Assembly (NCBI GenBank): GCA_024697985.1
Contig: JAILRX010000049.1
Location: 1-6,134 of the forward strand
Source: Treponemataceae bacterium
GTDB lineage: Bacteria > Spirochaetota > Spirochaetia > Treponematales > Treponemataceae
Reading direction: 5' to 3'
Length of the DNA stretch: 6,134 bases
This document shows, one piece after another, positions 1-5,269 of this stretch (position 1 is its first letter; every line of letters starts with the position of its first letter). The translations under genes were made by a program, and so were the position numbers. Under the pieces are notes generated by a model. The model worked only from the letters and a program-made list of their open reading frames with translations. It made no database searches and had not been told where the DNA came from.

Positions 1-1
1 T

Positions 2-1510
2 CAGGATCTGATGGAAAGGGGAATTTTGGACATCACGCACATCAATTATTTTATTCTTGATGAAGCTGATGAGATGCTCGACATGGGCTTTATCGACGAC
101 ATCAAGGCGATTTTTGCAAAGGCAAATCCTGACAGCCGAATTCTTCTTTTCAGTGCAACAATGCCAAAAGAAATCTTGCAGATTGCCTCAGACTTTATGG
201 GCGATTACGAGATTATCGAAGAGGAAGCCCGTCCGGAAGAACCGCTTTTGACCGAACAGCATTATTGGGTTGTCCGCGAAAATGAAAAGATTGAAGCTCT
301 CGTTCGTCTTATTGATATTTCGCCGGATTTTTACGGCTTGATTTTTACCCAGACAAAGGTTGATGCAGATTCAGTAAGCCGCCAGCTTGAGGAACGCGGA
401 TACGAGGCAGCAGCCCTTCACGGAGATATTGCACAGGCTCAGCGAGAAAAAATTCTCTGGCGATTCAGAAACCGAAAAACTAAAATCCTTGTTGCAACCG
501 ATGTTGCAGCCCGCGGAATTGATATCGAAGGTCTTACTCACGTCGTAAACTACGCGCTTCCATTTGACGCACCGACTTACATCCATCGAATCGGACGAAC
601 AGGACGAGCTGGGAAAACCGGCAAGGCCTATACTTTCGTACGACCTGAAGAGCGACGAAAAATTGAGTTTATCAAGAAGGCCGCATTCAAGGCGACAAAA
701 GTTCAGATGCAGGAAGATTCGATTCCGTCTGTTGAACAGGTCTTGAAAATCAAGCGTGAACAGCTTTTTGCGCAGACAATTTCAAAATTGACTCAGAGTT
801 CTGAAGAAAACGAAGAGAAACCAAATTCAAGTTTTGATGAAATGGCCAGAATCCTTTGCGAGGAAAAAGATCCGATTCAGGTTTTGTCACAGGTTCTTGC
901 CATGGATTATGGAAAGCAGCTCGATGCAAGCCGTTACGGAGAAATAACGCCGCTTAAGGTCTTCAATCAGGGCAAGCAGGTAAGACTTTACGTTCAGCTC
1001 GGAAGAATTGATGGCCATAATCCAAGAACTATCGCTGAATATTTCAGCAAGCTTTTGCACATCTCACAGCGCTTTGTTGACAGAATCGACATGAGCGATA
1101 AATTCACGTTGATAAGCCTTCCATATCAGGCAGGAATGCAGCTTTTGGCAAGAAGCAAAACCGACAAGTCTTTGCCTCACATGCACATCGATTCAAAATC
1201 TGATTCTATTGATTTCGGCGGACGTGGCAATTCAGGACGCGGCAATAGCGGGCGCGGAAATGGTGGCCGAGGCAAAGGCGACAGAAGGAACGGAGGCCGC
1301 GACGGTTCATTTGGTGGCCGAAGTGGCGGACGCGACGGATTTAAGGAAGGCCGTGACGGCAAAAAAGGCGGACATGGTCCAAAAGACGGCAAATCAGGAC
1401 GAAGTGCAAAAAGCGGTTTTTCAGGAAATCGTGAAGGCGGGAAGAAGCCTGTCCATACAGGCAAGAAAAATGCTGGTTCCGGGAATGCCAGTCTTTACAA
1501 AAAAAGTTGA
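2..1510 (+). CDS. deaD: DEAD-box ATP-dependent RNA helicase, DeaD/CsdA type (5' end outside window)
   Basis: This enzyme unwinds or remodels RNA duplexes using ATP; DeaD/CsdA proteins act in the cytoplasm in ribosome assembly, mRNA decay and cold adaptation. The open frame runs in from the window edge, so the Q motif, the Walker A motif and Ia/Ib are missing. Counting from the Met at base 11, one sees motif II DEAD (17-20) in the DeaD-like context DEADEMLDMGF, motif III SAT (48-50), motif IV around GLIFTQTK (109-116), motif V ATDVAARGID (162-171) and motif VI HRIGRTGR (192-199). Residues about 323-383 (VRLYVQLGRIDG onward) resemble the DbpA-type RNA-binding domain. The tail from about 403 is rich in Gly, Arg and Lys, with RGG-like repeats. 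Core plus DbpA-like domain plus basic Gly-rich tail is the DeaD/CsdA layout; DbpA itself lacks such a tail. No terminator follows. The family is certain; the symbol is by architecture only. Confidence 0.93.
   Translation, partial: QDLMERGILDITHINYFILDEADEMLDMGFIDDIKAIFAKANPDSRILLFSATMPKEILQIASDFMGDYEIIEEEARPEEPLLTEQHYWVVRENEKIEALVRLIDISPDFYGLIFTQTKVDADSVSRQLEERGYEAAALHGDIAQAQREKILWRFRNRKTKILVATDVAARGIDIEGLTHVVNYALPFDAPTYIHRIGRTGRAGKTGKAYTFVRPEERRKIEFIKKAAFKATKVQMQEDSIPSVEQVLKIKREQLFAQTISKLTQSSEENEEKPNSSFDEMARILCEEKDPIQVLSQVLAMDYGKQLDASRYGEITPLKVFNQGKQVRLYVQLGRIDGHNPRTIAEYFSKLLHISQRFVDRIDMSDKFTLISLPYQAGMQLLARSKTDKSLPHMHIDSKSDSIDFGGRGNSGRGNSGRGNGGRGKGDRRNGGRDGSFGGRSGGRDGFKEGRDGKKGGHGPKDGKSGRSAKSGFSGNREGGKKPVHTGKKNAGSGNASLYKKS
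1220..1279 (+). repeat. Four 15-nt in-frame tandem repeats coding for GRGN(S/G) in the helicase tail
   Basis: Four consecutive 15-base units encode GRGNS, GRGNS, GRGNG and GRGKG (residues 404-423 counted from the Met at base 11). The units are degenerate in third positions, so the repeat is old or kept at the protein level. RGG/GRG repeats of this kind bind RNA without sequence specificity in many helicases. The wider Gly/Arg-rich stretch continues to about base 1390 with less regular spacing. The count of such units is likely to vary between strains. Confidence 0.75.
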
Positions 1511-1534
1511 TAATTTGTATTTTTGACATATACT
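1507..1534 (+). promoter_or_regulatory. Putative sigma-70-type promoter of the small secreted protein gene
   Basis: A -35 hexamer TTGATA (1507-1512) lies 16 bases before a -10 hexamer TATACT (1529-1534, one mismatch to TATAAT). The -35 overlaps the helicase stop codon. Transcription would start near 1541, giving a leader of about 38 bases. A perfect TTGACA at 1523-1528 is also present, but no good -10 lies 16-18 bases after it, so the first pairing is preferred. Predicted by eye only. Confidence 0.5.
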
Positions 1535-1546
1535 GAAAGTGCAACA

Positions 1547-1565
1547 GGGATAAGAAAATTATCCC
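1547..1565 (+). promoter_or_regulatory. Perfect 5' leader hairpin just before the ribosome binding site
   Basis: GGGATAA (1547-1553) pairs perfectly with TTATCCC (1559-1565) around a GAAAA loop. No U-tract follows, so it is not an intrinsic terminator of the helicase gene. It would sit a few bases from the predicted mRNA 5' end and 4 bases before the GGAGG ribosome binding site (1570-1574). A 5' stabilising hairpin or a weak translational control element are both possible. Confidence 0.55.
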
Positions 1566-1578
1566 GCATGGAGGTACT

Positions 1579-1944
1579 ATGAAAAAAATTTTGGCAGTTT
1601 TATTGGCTGGAGTTGTGCTCGCTGTAGGAGTATTTGCAGTTGATATGGGTTCTTTCCCTACTGGAACATGGCAGGATTCAAGATGGAATGCTGACTGGGT
1701 TTTCAGTGTTGAAGGAGTTCAGCTCAAGGATTCAAACAGCGGTGCATTGATTTTCGATTTTGCAAACAAGATGGAAAATTTTGCTGTAACGCCATCAGTT
1801 TCTGGTGTATCACTTTCATTTGACTGTGCTGAAACAGGTCGTTCCTACACATTTACAAAGGGAATGAGTGCAACAACAGACATCGAAATGGAAATCCGAC
1901 GAACAGGTCTGGAAAATTACAAAGTAACTCTTCCAATGAAATAA
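1579..1944 (+). CDS. Small secreted protein of unknown function
   Basis: This 121-residue protein is probably exported. Its first 20 residues form a typical signal peptide: basic MKK, a hydrophobic core of Leu, Ala and Val (about 4-18), and a likely signal peptidase I site after VFA (20), before VD. There is no lipobox cysteine; the only Cys is residue 83. The mature part of about 100 residues has no helix-like hydrophobic stretch and alternates polar and apolar residues, suggesting a small beta-rich domain. It opens with a Trp-rich segment, GTWQDSRWNADWVF (29-42). I recognise no named domain, though small secreted proteins of this look are common in treponemes. The start is supported by GGAGG four bases upstream. 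No terminator separates it from the phosphatase gene 53 bases downstream, so the two may be co-transcribed. It could be periplasmic or surface-located; the function is unknown. Confidence 0.85.
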   Translation: MKKILAVLLAGVVLAVGVFAVDMGSFPTGTWQDSRWNADWVFSVEGVQLKDSNSGALIFDFANKMENFAVTPSVSGVSLSFDCAETGRSYTFTKGMSATTDIEMEIRRTGLENYKVTLPMK

Positions 1945-1997
1945 GAGACTTTGAAAAAAAATCTTGGGAATGAAGTTTATATTTAGGAGTTTTTAGA

Positions 1998-2711
1998 ATG
2001 GCATCTTTTGACACTATTCTTTTTGATTTTGATGGAACGGTTTTTGATACTTCTCCTGGAGTTTTCAATGCGTTCGATTATTTTCTTGCCAAATATAATA
2101 TGGAGTTCCCGAGAGAAAAATATTCACTGATGATCGGACCGCCGCTCAAAGAAAGCTTCGTGAATATTTTGAAATTTCCGCCGGAAGAAGCTGATACGGC
2201 AATGAACGTATACCGCGAATATTACGGCACGAAGGGTATTTTCGAATGCGAAGTTTACCCTGGAATCATCAAGCTTGTTGAAGATTTACATAAAGCCGGA
2301 AAAAAGGTTTTTGTCGCTACAAGCAAGCCTGAAATCTATACAAATCAAATCCTTGAAAGAAAAAATATGGCCGGTCTTTTTGATTTTATCGGCGGAAGCG
2401 ACCTCGAAGAAAAAACTCGCGTTGAAAAAATAGACATCATCAAATATGTTCTTTCCTCAAACGGCCTGGACTCTCCTGAAAATCTCGATAAAATCCTGAT
2501 GGTTGGAGATCGAAAATACGACGTAATCGGTGCTCATGCAGTCGGCATCAAATGCTGCGGAATCCTGTGGGGCTTTGGAAATCGAAAGGAATTCGAAGAA
2601 TGTGGTGCTGATTACATCTGTGAAACGACTCAGGATGTTTTGAACCTGATTTGTCCTCCTGAATTTGAACGAATCCATACGAACGACATCAGACCTTGTC
2701 GTTGCAGCTAA
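1998..2711 (+). CDS. HAD-family phosphatase, Gph/5'-nucleotidase-like
   Basis: This is a 237-residue haloacid dehalogenase-superfamily hydrolase, probably a cytoplasmic Mg2+-dependent phosphatase acting on a small phosphorylated metabolite. Motif I is DFDGT (10-14), with D10 the nucleophile and D12 the acid/base. Motif II lies in VATSKPE (106-112; T108/S109), motif III Lys is probably K144 in TRVEK, and motif IV is GDRKYD (170-175) with D171 and D175 as metal ligands. Residues about 18-87 form a helical C1 cap containing IGPPLKESF (46-54), a signature shared with Gph-like proteins and bacterial HAD 5'-nucleotidases. The substrate cannot be fixed from sequence: phosphoglycolate, nucleoside monophosphates and sugar phosphates are all possible. 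AGGAG at 1985-1989, eight bases before ATG, supports the start. The last 18 or so residues extend past the Rossmann core and end in RPCRCS; the second half holds seven cysteines (185, 186, 202, 208, 219, 234, 236), which is unusual. No clear terminator follows. Confidence 0.92.
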   Translation: MASFDTILFDFDGTVFDTSPGVFNAFDYFLAKYNMEFPREKYSLMIGPPLKESFVNILKFPPEEADTAMNVYREYYGTKGIFECEVYPGIIKLVEDLHKAGKKVFVATSKPEIYTNQILERKNMAGLFDFIGGSDLEEKTRVEKIDIIKYVLSSNGLDSPENLDKILMVGDRKYDVIGAHAVGIKCCGILWGFGNRKEFEECGADYICETTQDVLNLICPPEFERIHTNDIRPCRCS

Positions 2712-2728
2712 AAATCTCTCTTAAATAC

Positions 2729-2744
2729 TGTGAATTATTTCACA
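2729..2744. promoter_or_regulatory. CRP-type palindromic operator upstream of the PEP carboxykinase gene
   Basis: TGTGAATTATTTCACA fits the CRP half-site arrangement TGTGA-N6-TCACA exactly. Its centre (2736.5) is about 82 bases upstream of the transcription start predicted from the promoter at 2784-2812, a helical phase at which CRP-family class I activators act in E. coli. The gene behind it is a PEP carboxykinase, a known CRP target in enterobacteria. It could also form a hairpin, but an A-run rather than a T-run follows it on the + strand, so it is not a terminator of the phosphatase gene. Binding by a treponemal CRP/FNR protein is inference. Confidence 0.5.
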
Positions 2745-2783
2745 AAAAAAGCATTTTCAACTTGTAAAAATTGGCTTTATTGA

Positions 2784-2812
2784 TTGAAAACACTTAGAAA
2801 AAATCTTATAAT
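2784..2812 (+). promoter_or_regulatory. Sigma-70-type promoter of the PEP carboxykinase gene
   Basis: TTGAAA (2784-2789) and a consensus TATAAT (2807-2812) are separated by exactly 17 bases. Transcription should start near 2819, leaving a 30-base leader with a strong AAGGAG ribosome binding site at 2837-2842, six bases before ATG. This is the best-looking promoter in the window and agrees with the high expression expected of this enzyme. Confidence 0.75.
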
Positions 2813-2848
2813 TAGGACTGTTAAATAATCCATTATAAGGAGTGTTGG

Positions 2849-4693
2849 ATGACAGTTAGTGAAATTAAAAATGCAAAAATAAAAGCTTGGGTTGAAGAAT
2901 GCCAGGCTATGTGTGAACCAGACAAAGTAGTAGTTTGCGATGGTTCAAATGCTGAATACGATCGTTTGATGAAAATTTGCGTAGATTCCGGTCTTGCAAC
3001 TCCATTGGCAAAAAAAGAAAACAGTTTCTTGTTCCGTTCGCTTCCTAGCGACGTTGCTCGTGTTGAATCACGAACATTTATTTCTTCAGTAAAAGAAGAA
3101 GATGCAGGTCCTACAAACCACTGGATCGATCCAAAAGAGCTTAAGGCTACAATGAAAGGTTTGTACAAGGGCTGTATGCATGGTCGAACAATGTACGTTC
3201 TTCCATTCTGTATGGGTCCACTCGGATCACCAATCGCTAAATGCGGTGTAGAAATCACAGACTCAGAATACGTTGTACTTAACATGGACATCATGACACG
3301 TGCCGGCGAAAAAGTTTGGCAGTATCTCGATGACAACTTCGTTCCATGTCTTCACTCAGTAGGAAAACCTCTTAACAACGGTGAAACAGACGGTGGAATC
3401 TGGCCATGTGCTGACGTTGAACACAAATATATTTCACAGTTCCCAGAAGAACACCTCGTATGGTCTTATGGTTCTGGATACGGTGGAAATGCTCTTCTCG
3501 GAAAGAAATGTTTCGCACTTCGAATTGCTACAGTTATCGCTCGTGACGAGGGATGGCTTGCAGAACACATGCTTATCTTGAAATTGACAAACCCACAGGG
3601 TGAAGTTAAATACGTAACAGGTGCTTTCCCATCAGCTTGTGGAAAGACAAACCTTGCTATGTTGATTCCTACAATCCCAGGATGGAAAGTAGAAACAATC
3701 GGTGACGATATTGCTTGGATGAAATACGGTGATGACGGACGACTTTATGCCATCAACCCAGAAGCTGGATTCTTCGGAGTTGCTCCAGGAACATCAGCAG
3801 AAAGCAACAAGAACGCTCTTGTATCAGCTGAAAAGAACACAATCTATACAAACTGTGCTCTTACAGAAGACGGAGACGTTTGGTGGGAAGGAATCGGATA
3901 TCCTGCAAAAGGCAAGCTTGTTGACTGGAAAGGAAACACACGAGACGCACTTCCAAAAGACAAATCTCCTAAAGGTGAAGAATTCGCTCATCCAAATGCT
4001 CGATTTACAGCACCTGCTAAGCAGTGTCCATGTATCGCTTCTGAATGGGAAGATCCAAAAGGTGTTCCGATCAGCGCTATCCTCTTTGGTGGACGACGTC
4101 CTTCAACAATTCCGTTGGTACATCAGTCACGAAACTGGAACCACGGTGTATTCTTGGGATCTATCGTAGGTTCAGAAATCACAGCTGCTTCTACAATCAA
4201 TCCAGAAGAAGTTGGAAAGATTCGACGAGACCCATTCGCTATCATCCCATTCTGTGGATACAACATGGGCGACTATTTCCAGCACTGGGTAAACGTTGGA
4301 AAAGCTGCAAAAGATCCAGACAAATTGCCTAAGATCTTCTACGTTAACTGGTTCCGAAAGGATGAAAACAATCCAGACCTTCCAGGCGGATTCATGTGGC
4401 CAGGATACGGTGACAACTCACGTGTTCTTGCTTGGATCTTCGACCGATGCGATGGAAAAGACAACTACATCGATACACCAATTGGATATATGCCAAAAGA
4501 AGGTGCTATCAACACAGATGGTCTTCCTGAATACTACAAAAAGACTCTTCCAGAAATCACAAAAGTTGACAAGGAAGGCTGGTTGAAAGAAGTTGATGAC
4601 ATTAGAAACAATCATTATCCAAAATTCGGAAAGCATCTTCCAAAAGAACTTGCTGACTGCTTGAATGATTTGGAAGCTAGACTTAAGAAATAG
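2849..4693 (+). CDS. pckG: Phosphoenolpyruvate carboxykinase (GTP-dependent)
   Basis: This enzyme interconverts oxaloacetate plus GTP with PEP, GDP and CO2 (EC 4.1.1.32) in the cytoplasm. The 614 residues match the full length of the GTP class, which is not closely related in sequence to the ATP class. Visible elements are the substrate arginine in VARVES (R71), GSGYGGN with the following GKK (208-220; K220 a metal ligand), AEHMLILK (H240, metal ligand), the P-loop FPSACGKTN (260-268) with the GTP-class reactive cysteine C264 and K266, GDDIAWM (D287, metal ligand), HPNARF (R385), FGGRRP (R416/R417), the lid loop around 443-460, and the guanine-pocket segment FMWPGYGDNS (515-524). All catalytic residues are present. 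AAGGAG supports the start. It is a single-gene unit between its own promoter and terminator. In fermentative treponemes it probably carboxylates PEP to oxaloacetate for succinate formation or anaplerosis (inference). A CRP-type site lies upstream, and a copy of its 3' end lies downstream. Confidence 0.98.
   Translation: MTVSEIKNAKIKAWVEECQAMCEPDKVVVCDGSNAEYDRLMKICVDSGLATPLAKKENSFLFRSLPSDVARVESRTFISSVKEEDAGPTNHWIDPKELKATMKGLYKGCMHGRTMYVLPFCMGPLGSPIAKCGVEITDSEYVVLNMDIMTRAGEKVWQYLDDNFVPCLHSVGKPLNNGETDGGIWPCADVEHKYISQFPEEHLVWSYGSGYGGNALLGKKCFALRIATVIARDEGWLAEHMLILKLTNPQGEVKYVTGAFPSACGKTNLAMLIPTIPGWKVETIGDDIAWMKYGDDGRLYAINPEAGFFGVAPGTSAESNKNALVSAEKNTIYTNCALTEDGDVWWEGIGYPAKGKLVDWKGNTRDALPKDKSPKGEEFAHPNARFTAPAKQCPCIASEWEDPKGVPISAILFGGRRPSTIPLVHQSRNWNHGVFLGSIVGSEITAASTINPEEVGKIRRDPFAIIPFCGYNMGDYFQHWVNVGKAAKDPDKLPKIFYVNWFRKDENNPDLPGGFMWPGYGDNSRVLAWIFDRCDGKDNYIDTPIGYMPKEGAINTDGLPEYYKKTLPEITKVDKEGWLKEVDDIRNNHYPKFGKHLPKELADCLNDLEARLKK
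4610..4693 (+). repeat. Parent copy of an 84-bp direct repeat: the 3' end of pckG
   Basis: The last 27 codons and stop of pckG (N588 to K614) are repeated 188 bp downstream at 4798-4881. The two copies match at 71 of 75 bases over the first 25 codons. Similarity stops abruptly to the left of the Asn codon in both copies. Confidence 0.93.
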
Positions 4694-4711
4694 TAGTTTC
4701 TAATGGCATCT

Positions 4712-4747
4712 AAAAAACAGTTGCTCGAAAGGGCGGCTGTTTTTTTT
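4712..4747 (+). terminator. Intrinsic terminator of pckG
   Basis: ACAGTTGCTC (4717-4726) pairs with GGGCGGCTGT (4731-4740) through a 10-bp stem with three G-U wobbles, closed by a stable GAAA tetraloop. An A6 run precedes the stem and an eight-base U-tract (4740-4747) ends it. It begins 19 bases after the pckG stop codon. Confidence 0.92.
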
Positions 4748-4762
4748 AAGGATATCCGTGTA

Positions 4763-4798
4763 TTGCCAACGAGCGCGTAGCGCGAAGTTTCAAGGCAA
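4763..4798. repeat. GC-rich imperfect palindrome, REP-like
   Basis: Nested inverted arms are visible: TTGCC (4763-4767) with GGCAA (4794-4798), AAC (4768-4770) with GTT (4787-4789), and GCGC (4773-4776) with GCGC (4780-4783) around GTA. The core also reads as two direct copies of AGCGCG (4772-4777 and 4779-4784). It is much richer in G+C than its surroundings and codes for nothing. It resembles dispersed palindromic repeats (REP/BIME-like), but whether it is repeated elsewhere in the genome cannot be seen here. Its right arm ends where similarity to the pckG end begins. Confidence 0.45.
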
Positions 4799-4881
4799 AT
4801 CACTATCCAAAATTCGGCAAACATCTTCCAAAAGAACTTGCTGACTGTTTGAATGATTTGGAAGCTAGACTTTCAAAATAA
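4798..4881 (+). pseudogene. Orphan copy of the pckG 3' end (27 codons plus stop)
   Basis: This fragment reads NHYPKFGKHLPKELADCL, then NDLEARLSK and a TAA stop, the same as the C-terminus of pckG except Ser for Lys at the next-to-last residue. Over codons 1-25 there are four base differences, all silent third-position changes (CAT/CAC, GGA/GGC, AAG/AAA, TGC/TGT). It has no start codon, no ribosome binding site and lies behind the pckG terminator, so it is not expected to be translated. The frame stays open leftward to the TAA at 4747-4749, but without similarity to pckG. It is either the tail of an earlier resident pckG displaced by an incoming allele, or the product of a local duplication. 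The silent-only divergence favours two alleles that each evolved as working genes. Confidence 0.9.
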
Positions 4882-4890
4882 ATTGATTTT

Positions 4891-4915
4891 AGGTGCTGTC
4901 TGAAAGGCGGCACTT
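4891..4915 (+). terminator. Eroded terminator-like hairpin behind the pckG tail copy
   Basis: AGGTGCTGTC (4891-4900) pairs with GGCGGCACTT (4906-4915) through 10 bp with wobbles and a TGAAA loop. It starts 9 bases after the stop of the tail copy, in a similar position and with a similar GAAA/GGCGG pattern to the working terminator after pckG itself. Only CTTG follows instead of a U-tract, so it is unlikely to terminate well now. It may be a decayed terminator. Confidence 0.45.
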
Positions 4916-4931
4916 GAAATGAAAAACAAAA

Positions 4932-4968
4932 CCCTGCACTTCATTCGAGGCGCAGGGCTTTTTTTTTT
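4932..4968 (+). terminator. Strong intrinsic terminator, possibly bidirectional
   Basis: CCCTGC (4932-4937) pairs with GCAGGG (4952-4957). After an A/C mismatch the stem continues with CTTC (4939-4942) against GAGG (4947-4950) around ATTC. Ten Ts follow (4959-4968), and an A-rich stretch precedes the stem, so it could also act on the minus strand. With the one at 4712-4747 this gives two full terminators in tandem behind pckG. Confidence 0.88.
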
Positions 4969-4995
4969 GCCACAATTTACAAATCGTGCTATATT
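4967..4995 (+). promoter_or_regulatory. Putative sigma-70-type promoter of the membrane protein/DUF3943 operon
   Basis: TTGCCA (4967-4972) and TATATT (4990-4995) are 17 bases apart. The -35 uses the last two Ts of the preceding terminator. Transcription would start near 5002, leaving a leader of about 28 bases with a GGAGAGGA ribosome binding region at 5019-5026. The terminator directly upstream makes a promoter in this place necessary. Confidence 0.6.
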
Positions 4996-5029
4996 TAGTA
5001 AAACACTTTAACTAATTTGGAGAGGAAAA

Positions 5030-5260
5030 ATGGCTAAAAAATCAAAAGGAAAAGATTATTTTGGACTTCCGTGGATTGTGAGCGTAATCCTTGCGATTAT
5101 TCCTGTAACATCCTGGATTTTGGGTTTTGTAACTCGTTTTCAGGAAGGAAAAATTGTGGCAGGCATTCTGCGATTAGTTCTTGGCTGGAATATCATTTGG
5201 ATCTGTGATATTTTCTGCGTTCTTTTCAACAGAAAAATCATGAGACTATTGAACGTCTGA
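5030..5260 (+). CDS. Small integral membrane protein of unknown function (two TM helices)
   Basis: This 76-residue protein has a basic N-terminus (MAKKSKGK), a first membrane segment at about 13-34 (from LPWIVSVILAIIPVTSW), a short loop with TRFQEGK (35-41), and a second membrane segment at about 43-66 containing GWNIIWICDIF, then a basic tail. The lysine-rich N-terminus suggests both ends lie in the cytoplasm with a short external loop, though the loop charges make this uncertain. I have the impression of similar short proteins (DYFGLP, IIPVTSW, GWNIIW patterns) in clostridia and other anaerobes, but know no function. Start choice is supported by GGAGAGGA a few bases upstream. It is the first gene after two terminators and lies 9 bp before the DUF3943 gene, so they are probably one operon. 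No catalytic motif is visible. Confidence 0.85.
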   Translation: MAKKSKGKDYFGLPWIVSVILAIIPVTSWILGFVTRFQEGKIVAGILRLVLGWNIIWICDIFCVLFNRKIMRLLNV

Positions 5261-5269
5261 TAAATTCTT

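Noticed and set aside
1177..1464. Open frame of 95 codons on the minus strand across the helicase tail
   Set aside because: It is the antisense shadow of the Gly/Arg-rich repeats and reads as Pro/Arg/Ser-rich low complexity, with no ribosome binding site.
1523..1528. Consensus TTGACA as a -35 element
   Set aside because: The bases 16-18 positions downstream (around AGGGAT) do not resemble a -10; TTGATA at 1507 with TATACT fits better.
1951..1983. Possible promoter (TTGAAA and TATATT) before the HAD phosphatase gene
   Set aside because: The spacing is 21 bases, and a start near 1990 would leave the AGGAG ribosome binding site (1985-1989) out of the transcript.
2729..2744. Palindrome read as an intrinsic terminator of the phosphatase gene
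   Set aside because: An A-run, not a T-run, follows on the + strand, and the stem is weak; the match to a CRP-type site explains it better.
2833..3336. Open frame of 167 codons on the minus strand over the start of pckG
   Set aside because: It lies opposite conserved pckG codons, has no recognisable domain and would need a promoter inside pckG.
3729..4169. Open frame of 146 codons on the + strand inside pckG
   Set aside because: It is an out-of-frame reading of conserved pckG sequence without a ribosome binding site.
4615..4824. Minus-strand open frame spanning the pckG end, terminator and tail copy
   Set aside because: It exists only because both tail copies are open in the antisense frame; it crosses a strong hairpin and has no protein-like features.
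4610..4881. Duplicated blocks considered as a CRISPR-like or tandem repeat array
   Set aside because: There are only two copies, both coding-derived, and the 104-bp spacing holds a terminator rather than a spacer-like sequence.
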